NCBI RefSeq assembly: GCF_910589745.1
Contig: NZ_OU342399.1
Coordinates: 372,001 to 436,000 of the forward strand
Length of the DNA stretch: 64,000 nt
Origin: Candidatus Arcticimaribacter forsetii
GTDB taxonomy: Bacteria; Bacteroidota; Bacteroidia; Flavobacteriales; Flavobacteriaceae
Direction of reading: 5' to 3'
The notes under the pieces are model-generated. The model saw only the letters and a program-made list of their open reading frames with translations, did no database searches and had not been told where the DNA came from. Every line of letters starts with the position of its first letter. The stretch's first letter is position 1. The translations under genes and the position numbers were made by a program. Of the stretch, positions 1 through 8,156 are shown piece by piece.

Positions 1-3000
1 TTGCTAAAGGTTTAATAGCGTTGAATATTCTATTTTCCATAGACACACGATATTCATCATCTTCATATAAGCTAACATAAAGCATCAACCTTCGGTAACC
101 GTTAACTTCATTCATTATAATATCTTCATAAGCAACTTGTTTCTCCTTAGGAATTTCGGTTAGTCTACTCAAACGTTTTTCATAAACAGCTGCAATATTT
201 TCTAGCAACAAACGCGCCGCATTAGAATCATCCCCAAGAAATAATGCTTCTATAAAGTCTTCTTGACTAGTATAGTAGTCGTAAGAGCCATAAAGAAATT
301 CAAAAGGAGCGGTGTGATTTTGGAAATCTATTATTTTAGAAGCCATAAATTCTTCATCCTTATTTTCAATAATAACTTCAACTAGGGTTCTGTAACGTTC
401 AATATTTGTTATTATATCTTCGCCTAAATTGTACTGAAGATCTAGAGAAAGACTTTCAAAATATTCTAACTCATCTCGGTATTTTTCGGCTATTTGTTCA
501 AATAAATTTCTAGCCTCTTCTTTCGCTTCAATTCTGTAATAACTTTGAATAAATGGAGTTAGTAAACTGTAGTATCCAAAATAATCAACGGGCATTTTTT
601 CTAGATTAAGATCTATAATCTCTTTTGCTTTTTCCAGCTTACCTTCGTCAATAAGAACTTCAGCGAGTCGTGCCATATTACTTCGATAGGAAATACTGTT
701 TTTTCTAGTTTCAGGATCATGATAAATCTCTGAACTATCTGAGTTACCCCATTCCCATTGTTTGACAATATCATACATTAGGTCGCTGTCTAAACGTCCC
801 ATCAAATAGGGATTGTTTTTGTTCTCGGGGGTCTTGATAGGAACTAACTTATAAACCAGACCTTCTAGTTGAAGGTAATCTTTCATCCATAAATATTCTG
901 AGTCCTCGAAGCTTCCACCAGTAAAATAAATAGGTCTTTTCCAGTCATTATTAGCTAATATGTCGAGCATAATTAACTGATTTTTATAGAGTCCACTTTT
1001 AGGTAAATCGATGTCAATATAAGGAACAATTAAGTCACGATCTTTCTCTTTAACTAGTCCGCTTTTTAATACGTTTTCAACGTTAACGTTAACTCGAATT
1101 TTGTTCGTAGGGTAAAAAACCATTTCTTGAGTTCCAACAGGATACATGCTTGGGTCTACTCCTGATTCTAAAATTATTTGCTTGTATTTATTTCTAGAAT
1201 CATCTCTTGCAATCCAATCCATAAAATCTTTAATGTCAATCCTAACACTATCTATTTTAGATTCATGCTTAATGTAGTCACGAACTCCATAAGCGTATTG
1301 ATGATGTTTAAGTTGAATATCGATCGCTTCACTAGTATATGTTTTTCGTTTCATTTGATCGATATACCAATCGGTAGCAATTAGACTGGTGTTAATAGGA
1401 CGAACATCCTGTCTGTATTCTTCTACATCTTGAGCGTACCATAACGCAAAGGTGTCGTTATCTCCAATAGTAAAAATAAGAGCACCAACATCTTCTTGTA
1501 TAGAAGTTAAATACGATTTAGATATAGATTGTGCTGTGTAGCGATTCGATCGATCGTGATCATCCCAGTTTTGGAATGCCATTAATACAGGAACTGCCAT
1601 TAAACATAATAATATAGATGCAGGCACAGTAAACTTAGATTTCAGGATTTGTTTAAAATTCTGAATTAAAGCAAAAGTTCCGATTCCAATCCAAATTGCA
1701 AAAACATAAAAGGAACCCACCAAGGCATAGTCTCTTTCTCTTGGTTCAAATGGCCTTTCATTAAGATATACTTTAAGAGCTAAGCCTGTAAACAAGAAAA
1801 ATAACATTAAGACCCAAAATTTCATTTTATCTTGGCCATATAAAAAGAATAAACCAATCAAACCTAAAATAAGAGGAAGGAAGAAATAGGTGTTTCTTGC
1901 TTTATTGTTTAAAATGTCTTCACTCAACTCACTTTGGTTTCCAAGTCTTATAGCATCAATAAATGGTATTCCACTAATCCAGTTTCCGTTCAAGGTTGTA
2001 AATCTTCCTTGAATATCGTTTTGGCGACCTGCAAAATTCCACATGAAATATCGCACATACATATAACCTATTTGATATTCAAATAAGTATCTCATGTTAC
2101 TTATGAAAGAAGGTTTTTCAATGTTTAGATAAGGAGACATTTGTTTGAAAAATGTATGATAGTCTTCACCAGAAACCGTTCCCTCGGCTGCATCTCTTCT
2201 AAACGAATCAACTTCTTTTTTAAGTTCAGCACTTCTTCGGTATTCAGGTTTAATTTCAAATTCTAAGGGAGCTGTAAAGTTCATGTAGTTGGCAGCATGT
2301 TCGGTGCTATGAAGCCTTGGAAGAATACCTTTATGTTTGGAGTTGGAATTAATTCTTGAACCTTCCCAATTATTTACTATAATATAGCGACCTGTTTTTT
2401 CGTCACGTTCATATTTAGGTTTATCATCTACATAGGGTTCCTGTTCGTCTTGTCCAGCATACATGTCAGAAAACATGGGACCATAAAACAGTTTAGTTTC
2501 AGGATATTGCTCTAGATTGTAATAGGCTAGGAGTTGTCTTGCATCGGTTGGAGAATTCTCGTTAATTACAGTATTTGCATTGGCTCTAATAGGAAGCATT
2601 ATCCAAGACGAAAACCCAAGAAATACAAATAAAATGCACAAGATTCCTGTATTGAGATTGACATAGTTTTTTTCACGAGTAATTTTAAGGGTATAGATAA
2701 AGAAAGTGATCAGTAAAACAGCAGTAAAAATAGTACCACTATTAAAAGAGAACCCAAGTGTATTAACAAAATAAACCTCCATTTTACCAAATAAAGCTAA
2801 AGTAAGAGGAAGAAGTAGTTTAAATATAAAAAGTAAAACAGCAACGGAAATAATATTTGCAGTAATAAACCCTTTAAAAGTAACCGTCTTGTAGTTCTTG
2901 AAATAATAGATCATCCCCATTGCTGGAATAGTCAATAACCCCATAAAATGAACCCCAAAAGAAAGTCCAATAACAAAAGCAATTAGAAGTAACCATCGAT

Positions 3001-3523
3001 CCCCCCTAGGAGTATTCATTTCTTCTTCCCAACGAAGACTGAGCCAGAATAATAAAGAAAGTATGCAGGTAGCCATTGCATAAACTTCCGCTTCAACTGC
3101 ATTAAACCAAAAACTATCAGAAAAACAAAAGGCAAGAGCTCCAACGACTGCACTTCCAAAAAATGCAAGAGCATCGTTTTTAGATTCAATTGATTTAAAA
3201 GCGGGAAGTTTTTTTAGTAAAAGAGTTAAGGTCCAGAATAAAAATAAAATAGTGAAAGCACTAGAAAAAACAGACATTAAATTTACCATTAATGCTATTT
3301 GTTCAGGACCATTAGCAAACATTGCAAAAAACGCACCCATCATTTGATAGAAAGGAGCGCCTGGAGGATGTCCGACTTGAAGTTTAGCAGAGGTAGCAAT
3401 ATATTCACTAGCATCCCAGAAGCTAGCCGTAGGTTCCACCGTAAGCCCAAATGTTAAGAGAGCGATAGTAAAAACACTCCAACCAAGTGTACGATTCCAG
3501 AATTTGAATTGATTAACATTCAT
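1..3523 (-). CDS. DUF2723 / glycosyltransferase family 117-like membrane protein (partial, 3' end outside window)
   Basis: The minus strand is open from an ATG at 3523 to the window edge, giving at least 1174 residues starting MNVNQFKFWNRTLGW. The N-terminal half is strongly hydrophobic with about ten membrane segments and carries the hallmarks of the DUF2723 family, related to protein O-mannosyltransferases: the early acidic stretch FWDASEYI and the motif GHPPGAPFY near residue 50. The C-terminal half is a soluble, mostly helical region, probably periplasmic and TPR-like. Family knowledge suggests transfer of a sugar from a lipid carrier to a cell-envelope acceptor; the donor and acceptor cannot be read from the sequence. 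It stands alone, divergent from the tRNA. The stop codon lies outside the window, so the total length is unknown. Confidence 0.85.
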   Translation of the reverse strand, partial: MNVNQFKFWNRTLGWSVFTIALLTFGLTVEPTASFWDASEYIATSAKLQVGHPPGAPFYQMMGAFFAMFANGPEQIALMVNLMSVFSSAFTILFLFWTLTLLLKKLPAFKSIESKNDALAFFGSAVVGALAFCFSDSFWFNAVEAEVYAMATCILSLLFWLSLRWEEEMNTPRGDRWLLLIAFVIGLSFGVHFMGLLTIPAMGMIYYFKNYKTVTFKGFITANIISVAVLLFIFKLLLPLTLALFGKMEVYFVNTLGFSFNSGTIFTAVLLITFFIYTLKITREKNYVNLNTGILCILFVFLGFSSWIMLPIRANANTVINENSPTDARQLLAYYNLEQYPETKLFYGPMFSDMYAGQDEQEPYVDDKPKYERDEKTGRYIIVNNWEGSRINSNSKHKGILPRLHSTEHAANYMNFTAPLEFEIKPEYRRSAELKKEVDSFRRDAAEGTVSGEDYHTFFKQMSPYLNIEKPSFISNMRYLFEYQIGYMYVRYFMWNFAGRQNDIQGRFTTLNGNWISGIPFIDAIRLGNQSELSEDILNNKARNTYFFLPLILGLIGLFFLYGQDKMKFWVLMLFFLFTGLALKVYLNERPFEPRERDYALVGSFYVFAIWIGIGTFALIQNFKQILKSKFTVPASILLCLMAVPVLMAFQNWDDHDRSNRYTAQSISKSYLTSIQEDVGALIFTIGDNDTFALWYAQDVEEYRQDVRPINTSLIATDWYIDQMKRKTYTSEAIDIQLKHHQYAYGVRDYIKHESKIDSVRIDIKDFMDWIARDDSRNKYKQIILESGVDPSMYPVGTQEMVFYPTNKIRVNVNVENVLKSGLVKEKDRDLIVPYIDIDLPKSGLYKNQLIMLDILANNDWKRPIYFTGGSFEDSEYLWMKDYLQLEGLVYKLVPIKTPENKNNPYLMGRLDSDLMYDIVKQWEWGNSDSSEIYHDPETRKNSISYRSNMARLAEVLIDEGKLEKAKEIIDLNLEKMPVDYFGYYSLLTPFIQSYYRIEAKEEARNLFEQIAEKYRDELEYFESLSLDLQYNLGEDIITNIERYRTLVEVIIENKDEEFMASKIIDFQNHTAPFEFLYGSYDYYTSQEDFIEALFLGDDSNAARLLLENIAAVYEKRLSRLTEIPKEKQVAYEDIIMNEVNGYRRLMLYVSLYEDDEYRVSMENRIFNAIKPLA

Positions 3524-3631
3524 AGGTCTATTTTTCTGAAAACGAATGTAAGAATATTTGCTCGAACTACCTTGAATTTAACAGAATGCAAACTTTTATG
3601 TGCCAGGAGTTAATTATTTTTTAAAAATGAC

Positions 3632-3661
3632 TTGTAGGAGCAAATATTTCTATTAAATTTG
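3632..3661 (+). promoter_or_regulatory. Bacteroidota-type promoter of tRNA-Gln
   Basis: A TTG at 3632-3634 is followed after 19 bases by TAAATTTG at 3654-3661, matching the Bacteroidota sigma pattern TTG-N19-TAnnTTTG. The expected transcription start is a few bases before the tRNA at 3671. Confidence 0.7.
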
Positions 3662-3670
3662 CACCTCCAA

Positions 3671-3743
3671 TGGTCTATGGTGTAACTGGCAACACGTCTG
3701 GTTTTGGTCCAGAAGAGTCTAGGTTCGAGCCCTAGTAGACCAA
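3671..3743 (+). tRNA. tRNA-Gln (anticodon TTG)
   Basis: A full cloverleaf can be drawn. The acceptor stem TGGTCTA (3671-3677) pairs with TAGACCA (3736-3742), with discriminator A at 3743. The anticodon stem TCTGG/CCAGA encloses the loop TTTTGGT, giving anticodon TTG, which reads CAA (Gln). The T arm is CTAGG-TTCGAGC-CCTAG. The 3' CCA is not encoded, since the next bases are CAA. Confidence 0.95.
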
Positions 3744-3746
3744 CAA

Positions 3747-3772
3747 AGCCCTCTTGTTAGAGGGCTTTTTTT
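3747..3772 (+). terminator. Rho-independent terminator of tRNA-Gln
   Basis: AGCCCTCT (3747-3754) and AGAGGGCT (3759-3766) form a perfect 8-bp stem with a TGTT loop, followed by a run of T to 3772. Confidence 0.9.
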
Positions 3773-3881
3773 ATTTTAAGTCGATTTTTTTGAGAGAAAA
3801 AGCTTTAAAAAAAAGTAGATCTTCTTTTTCTTTGTTTCAAATTTCACATTCTTATAATTTTTTGAGTCAATAAATTACATA

Positions 3882-3910
3882 TTTGACTCAATTCTATTGT
3901 CTTAATTTTG
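3882..3910 (+). promoter_or_regulatory. Promoter of the aconitase gene
   Basis: TTTG at 3882-3885 and TAATTTTG at 3903-3910 are 17 bases apart and fit the Bacteroidota -33/-7 consensus. The predicted start of transcription, near 3916, lies downstream of the upstream in-frame ATG at 3883. This argues for translation starting at 3940. Confidence 0.65.
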
Positions 3911-3939
3911 TAGTTTTACCCAAATTTAAAAATAGCATT

Positions 3940-6204
3940 ATGGCATTTGACATTGAGATGATAAAGCAATTATACGCTGGACTAAGTGAAAGCGTAAAAA
4001 AAGCACGTCAGTTAACAGGAAAGCCCTTAACAGCGTCAGAAAAAATACTTTATTCTCACCTTTGGAACCAATCTGATCGTTCTTTTAACAGAGGAATTGA
4101 TTATGTAGATTTTAAACCTGATAGAATTGCTTGTCAGGATGCGACAGCACAAATGGCTCTGTTGCAATTTATGCAAGCAGGGAAGTCTAAAGTTGCTGTT
4201 CCTACAACAGTTCACTGTGATCATTTAATCCAAGCAAAATCAGGAGCATCTGCAGATTTAAAATCAGCAAATTCTACTTCAGCTGAGGTTTTTGATTTTC
4301 TTGAATCAGTATCTGATAAATATGGTATTGGATTTTGGAAACCAGGAGCTGGTATTATTCATCAAGTGGTTTTAGAAAACTATGCTTTCCCAGGAGGAAT
4401 GATGATTGGTACGGATTCACACACAGTAAACGCAGGTGGGTTAGGAATGCTTGCTATTGGAGTTGGTGGAGCTGATGCAGTTGATGTTATGGCAGATATG
4501 CCATGGGAACTAAAGTTCCCTAAATTAATTGGAGTTAAATTAACAGGAAAACTTAATGGTTGGACTGCTCCTAAAGATGTAATTCTTAAAGTTGCAGGGA
4601 TCCTAACTGTAAAAGGTGGAACAGGAGCTATCATCGAATATTTTGGTGATGGTGCTGAGTCAATGTCCTGTACTGGAAAAGGAACAATATGTAACATGGG
4701 AGCTGAAGTTGGTGCAACCACTTCAACTTTTGGTTATGATGAATCTATGGAACGTTACCTTCGCTCTACAGATCGTGATGATGTAGCTGATGCTGCTAAC
4801 GAAGTTCGTGAGCATCTAACTGCAGATGCAGAAGTTTACGCTAATCCAGAACTTTACTTCGATCAGGTTATCGAAATAGACTTAGACACACTTAGACCAC
4901 ATATTAACGGACCTTTTACACCTGACCTAGCTACTCCTGTTTCGGAAATGAGCAAAGTAGCAAGCGAAAACAACTGGCCTTTACAAGTTGAATGGGGTCT
5001 AATAGGTTCTTGTACAAACTCTTCTTACGAAGATTTATCACGTGCCGCTTCGATTGCCAAACAAGCAGTAGAGAAAAAATTAGTTACAAAAGCAGAATTT
5101 GGAATCAATCCAGGATCTGAACAAGTACGCTACACAGCTGAGCGAGATGGTCTTTTAGTTCCTTTTGAAGAGCTTAACGCAAAAATATTTACAAATGCCT
5201 GCGGTCCTTGTATTGGACAATGGGACAGAGATGGTGCTGATAAAGAAGAAAAGAATTCTATTATTCACTCATTTAATAGAAACTTCTCTAAGCGTGCTGA
5301 CGGAAACCCGAATACACATGCATTTGTTGCTTCTCCAGAAATGGTTGCAGCAGTAGCGATTTCAGGAAGATTAGATTTTGATCCTGTAAACGATACACTT
5401 ATCAATCAAGATGGGGAAGAAGTAAAATTAGATCCACCTACTGGAATGGAATTACCACCAAAAGGATTTGATGTTGAAGATAACGGTTATCTAGCTCCTC
5501 AAGAAGACGGATCTTCTGTTAACGTTGTAGTAAAAGACACTTCTGAACGTTTACAGCTTTTAAAACCTTTTGCTCCTTGGGATGGTGAAAACCTGACTGG
5601 CGCTAAATTATTAATCAAAGCACACGGAAAATGTACAACAGATCATATATCAATGGCTGGACCTTGGTTACGCTTCCGTGGTCACTTAGATAATATTTCA
5701 AACAACTGTTTAATTGGAGCTGTAAATGCATTCAACCAAAAAACAAACTTTGTTAAAAATCAACTAACAGGAGAATACGGTGGTGTACCAGATGTTCAAC
5801 GTCAGTACAAAGCTGCTGGAGTTGAAACAGTTGTAGTTGGAGATCATAACTATGGTGAAGGTTCTTCAAGAGAACACGCAGCTATGGAACCTCGTTTCTT
5901 AGGTGTGAAAGTTGTATTAGTTAAATCTTTCGCTCGTATTCACGAAACAAACCTTAAAAAGCAAGGTATGTTAGGAATAACATTTAATAATGAAGCTGAT
6001 TATGATCTAATTCAAGAAAATGATACGTTTAATTTTGTTGACCTGAAAAACTTCGCTTCAGGAAAACAAATTTCAATTGAAGTAGTTCATGAAGACGGTT
6101 CTAAAGATACGATCTTAGCAAACCATACCTACAATGAACAACAAATTGAATGGTTTAAAGAAGGTTCTGCTTTGAATTTGATTAAGAAGGAAAATGCAGC
6201 TTAA
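3940..6204 (+). CDS. acnA: Aconitate hydratase
   Basis: A 754-residue aconitase of the tricarboxylic acid cycle, interconverting citrate and isocitrate in the cytoplasm. The three [4Fe-4S] cluster cysteines are visible: C358 in GSCTNSS, and C421 and C424 in [10 protein letters not shown]. The C-terminal swivel domain contains [14 protein letters not shown], the substrate-binding serine/arginine loop. The length matches the mitochondrial-like aconitases usual in Flavobacteriia. The frame remains open upstream to an ATG at 3883, but the promoter lies across that ATG, so MAFDIEM at 3940 is the start. The gene stands alone between the tRNA terminator and its own terminator. The gene symbol follows common usage; the bacterial acnA/acnB naming does not map well onto this subfamily. 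Confidence 0.95.
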   Translation: MAFDIEMIKQLYAGLSESVKKARQLTGKPLTASEKILYSHLWNQSDRSFNRGIDYVDFKPDRIACQDATAQMALLQFMQAGKSKVAVPTTVHCDHLIQAKSGASADLKSANSTSAEVFDFLESVSDKYGIGFWKPGAGIIHQVVLENYAFPGGMMIGTDSHTVNAGGLGMLAIGVGGADAVDVMADMPWELKFPKLIGVKLTGKLNGWTAPKDVILKVAGILTVKGGTGAIIEYFGDGAESMSCTGKGTICNMGAEVGATTSTFGYDESMERYLRSTDRDDVADAANEVREHLTADAEVYANPELYFDQVIEIDLDTLRPHINGPFTPDLATPVSEMSKVASENNWPLQVEWGLIGSCTNSSYEDLSRAASIAKQAVEKKLVTKAEFGINPGSEQVRYTAERDGLLVPFEELNAKIFTNACGPCIGQWDRDGADKEEKNSIIHSFNRNFSKRADGNPNTHAFVASPEMVAAVAISGRLDFDPVNDTLINQDGEEVKLDPPTGMELPPKGFDVEDNGYLAPQEDGSSVNVVVKDTSERLQLLKPFAPWDGENLTGAKLLIKAHGKCTTDHISMAGPWLRFRGHLDNISNNCLIGAVNAFNQKTNFVKNQLTGEYGGVPDVQRQYKAAGVETVVVGDHNYGEGSSREHAAMEPRFLGVKVVLVKSFARIHETNLKKQGMLGITFNNEADYDLIQENDTFNFVDLKNFASGKQISIEVVHEDGSKDTILANHTYNEQQIEWFKEGSALNLIKKENAA

Positions 6205-6226
6205 CTTTTAAAAAACATAAAACTTA

Positions 6227-6254
6227 AAAGCCCGTTTTTAAACGGGCTTTTTTT
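6227..6254 (+). terminator. Rho-independent terminator of aconitase gene
   Basis: AAAGCCCGTTT and AAACGGGCTTT form an almost loopless stem ending in a run of T, starting 22 bases after the aconitase stop codon. Confidence 0.9.
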
Positions 6255-6292
6255 ATGGATATTAATTTATTTTATACACAAAAAAGCCCTGA

Positions 6293-6334
6293 ATTGATTT
6301 TAGAATCCAATAAAATTTGGAATAAAAAATCAAT
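6293..6334. repeat. AT-rich inverted repeat
   Basis: ATTGATTT (6293-6300) and AAATCAAT (6327-6334) are inverted copies. An inner CCAA/TTGG pairing around a short AT loop extends the hairpin. It lies between two convergent genes. It has no GC core and is not a convincing terminator; function unknown. Confidence 0.4.
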
Positions 6335-6361
6335 TTAAGATTAAAAGATGCTAATGAAAAA

Positions 6362-6538
6362 TCAGTTTTTTTGTTTTTTCTTGGAAGGATCTTTACCAAT
6401 CATACGTTCAAATCTGTCTGGGATATAATTGTTGTTTACATCCTCTTCAGTACCCATTGTTGTACTAATTACGCCATAAACAATTACCCCAACAATAAGA
6501 ATGATGATTGAAATAATAACAATTGCAACTTCATTCAT
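6362..6538 (-). CDS. Small single-pass membrane protein, 58 aa
   Basis: A short open frame too small for many gene finders. It reads MNEVAIVIISIIILIVG..., with one strongly hydrophobic segment (residues 4-25), then an acidic linker (TEEDVNN) and a basic tail ending PSKKKQKN. This order (short N-terminus, membrane helix, charged cytoplasmic-looking tail) and the clean ATG and TGA make it look like a real microprotein. No family is recognised. It lies between the aconitase terminator and a secreted rhodanese, on the rhodanese strand, with about 119 bases between the two, so they could be co-transcribed. Confidence 0.6.
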   Translation of the reverse strand: MNEVAIVIISIIILIVGVIVYGVISTTMGTEEDVNNNYIPDRFERMIGKDPSKKKQKN

Positions 6539-6657
6539 GCTAGTTTATTTTCTTTTAAGATACAATATTTTTTTAAAAAATACATATATCTCTCTATGAA
6601 CAAGTTTTTTAAATAACCGTCAATAAAAAAAATCGATTAAAAAAATAAGTATTTTCC

Positions 6658-7161
6658 TTAATAAAATATGGCTCCATTTTTAATCCATTTTGAAAATTTC
6701 TTATTGTAACCATGAATTTTTTCGGTCTTTCCAGAGCTATTTTCTATCGGATTTCCTTTGTTTTTCCAATCAAAAATACCACCATAAAGATTGTATACAT
6801 CTTTGAAGTTTATTGAAATCAGATATTCCACAAGTTTTTCACTTCTATATCCAACGCTGCAGTAAGCAATAATTGTTTTGTCTTTTTCTAATTCATTCAA
6901 TAAATTTAGATTCCAATCACCTTCTCCAACCCAAATAGCATTTTTTATATGACTTAAATCATATTCTTCTTTAGAGCGTACATCTAACAAGATAAAATCC
7001 TCTTTAACTTTAAGTTTTTCGCTAGTAATTGAGGGAACTGTTCCTGTAGTTAATTGATTTATCATTTTATAAAACGATGGATCCTGAGCAAATCCATTAT
7101 TTGTTTTAAAAACAGAAATCAGCACAATAAGAGTTATTAAATGAGTTCTTTTTAGTTTCAA
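6658..7161 (-). CDS. Secreted rhodanese-like domain protein
   Basis: A 167-residue protein with an N-terminal signal peptide (hydrophobic core LITLIVLISVF, likely cut after GFAQ) and one rhodanese domain at about residues 45-140. The active-site loop CSVGYRSE carries the catalytic cysteine C101. The upstream CH2A-like motif is present (ILLDVRSKEEYDLSHIKNA). Rhodanese domains transfer sulfane sulfur or act as sulfur or redox sensors; the substrate of this periplasmic member is unknown. The start codon is TTG: there is no in-frame ATG upstream before a stop, and the next ATG (residue 32) would remove the signal peptide. It is divergent from the ExbB-like gene at 7270. Confidence 0.85.
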   Translation of the reverse strand: MKLKRTHLITLIVLISVFKTNNGFAQDPSFYKMINQLTTGTVPSITSEKLKVKEDFILLDVRSKEEYDLSHIKNAIWVGEGDWNLNLLNELEKDKTIIAYCSVGYRSEKLVEYLISINFKDVYNLYGGIFDWKNKGNPIENSSGKTEKIHGYNKKFSKWIKNGAIFY

Positions 7162-7269
7162 TGAACAAATTTTTTCCAGTTTATAATTTTATTAGAGGTC
7201 AATTTAACATGCAACTTTGTTATATTTGATTGACAAAATTAATGTTTTATAAATCAAATTATCTTTTAT

Positions 7270-7662
7270 ATGTTTTTAACTAGCTTATACTTGAACTCCA
7301 TTTTAGTAAATTTATTCGAAGATGGAGGGACCTTATTTATGTCTCTTATTTTAATAAGTTTTTTACTTTCGATTTTCTTTATCGTTAAAGGATTTTTAAA
7401 ACTTAATGCAGATAATAGTCACATTTTAAAAATGATAAAGTTGGCTAAAGATTTTAGTTACCTAGGGTTGGTTATCGGATTTTTGGGCTCTATGATTGGT
7501 TTAATTTCTGCTTTTGACGCTATTGAATCTTTAGGAAATGTAGCGCCGTCTATGGTTGCCGGAGGTCTAAAAGTAGCATTATTAACCTCCACATTTGGTC
7601 TATTAACAGTTGCCTTATCCAGAGTTGGAATTATTGGTTTAAGATTTTTGAGTAAAGTTTAA
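7270..7662 (+). CDS. Orphan MotA/TolQ/ExbB-type proton channel protein
   Basis: A 130-residue inner-membrane protein with three hydrophobic segments (about residues 20-42, 62-84 and 97-125). The C-terminal two helices resemble the MotA/TolQ/ExbB core (GLVIGFLGSMIGLISAF and GGLKVALLTSTFGLLTV). In known systems these form pentamers that carry protons to drive TonB, Tol or flagellar partners. No ExbD/TolR partner is encoded next to it, and it is shorter than classic ExbB. A TATATTTG box at 7221-7228 could be its -7 element. Its position just before a TonB-dependent receptor unit may be meaningful, but about 110 bases separate them. Confidence 0.75.
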   Translation: MFLTSLYLNSILVNLFEDGGTLFMSLILISFLLSIFFIVKGFLKLNADNSHILKMIKLAKDFSYLGLVIGFLGSMIGLISAFDAIESLGNVAPSMVAGGLKVALLTSTFGLLTVALSRVGIIGLRFLSKV

Positions 7663-7775
7663 GATCTTAATCCAACCCTTTCACTTTTCATTATCAACGG
7701 GTTAGATAGACCTGTTTTCTTAATTATATAACAATCACTGGTTATAAACCAAAGTGTTTTTATAAATTTGTCAAG

Positions 7776-8120
7776 ATGACAACATTATTTATTGAAACAA
7801 ACAAACAGATAATTAAAAACACAATAGCTTCTATGCTGTTGATGTCTTTGTTGTTACCCACTGTTTTTCAGTTTGTTCTTCTATTTGAAGATCACGATCA
7901 TAATGTTTGTACAGAACAACAGGTACATGTCCATGAATCTAGTGTTGAGTGTGAGATTTGTACTCTTCAATTTAGTCCATTAACCTACCGCTTAGCTGAG
8001 CAAATAAAACAAGAAGTTTTATTACATACTGAAACAGTCAAAGAAAATTCTAATTCTTTGTTGTTACACAGTCTTACAATCACTAACATAAAACTCCGTG
8101 GGCCGCCTGCTTTAACATAA
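7776..8120 (+). CDS. Small His/Cys-rich membrane-anchored protein, upstream of TonB receptor
   Basis: A 114-residue protein with one hydrophobic segment at about residues 16-36, then a short region rich in metal-ligand residues: EDHDHNVC, HVHES and CEICTLQF. The remaining C-terminus has no recognised domain. No family name is assigned with confidence. Similar small His/Cys proteins are common just upstream of TonB-dependent receptors in Bacteroidota, and the cluster of His and Cys suggests metal binding (inference). It is followed after 36 bases by the receptor gene. A TAAATTTG box at 7763-7770 ends only five bases before the ATG, so the transcript may be almost leaderless or start elsewhere. 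Confidence 0.65.
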   Translation: MTTLFIETNKQIIKNTIASMLLMSLLLPTVFQFVLLFEDHDHNVCTEQQVHVHESSVECEICTLQFSPLTYRLAEQIKQEVLLHTETVKENSNSLLLHSLTITNIKLRGPPALT

Positions 8121-8156
8121 GTAATAAACTATTTTCTATGTTAATTCAGTCATTCT

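Noticed and set aside
3671-3743. tRNA-Gln as an integration site
   Set aside because: No repeat of its 3' end and no integrase or foreign-looking genes were found nearby in the window.
3883-3939. Upstream in-frame ATG that would add 19 residues to aconitase
   Set aside because: The TTTG-N17-TAATTTTG promoter spans this ATG, and the added residues are not aconitase-like.
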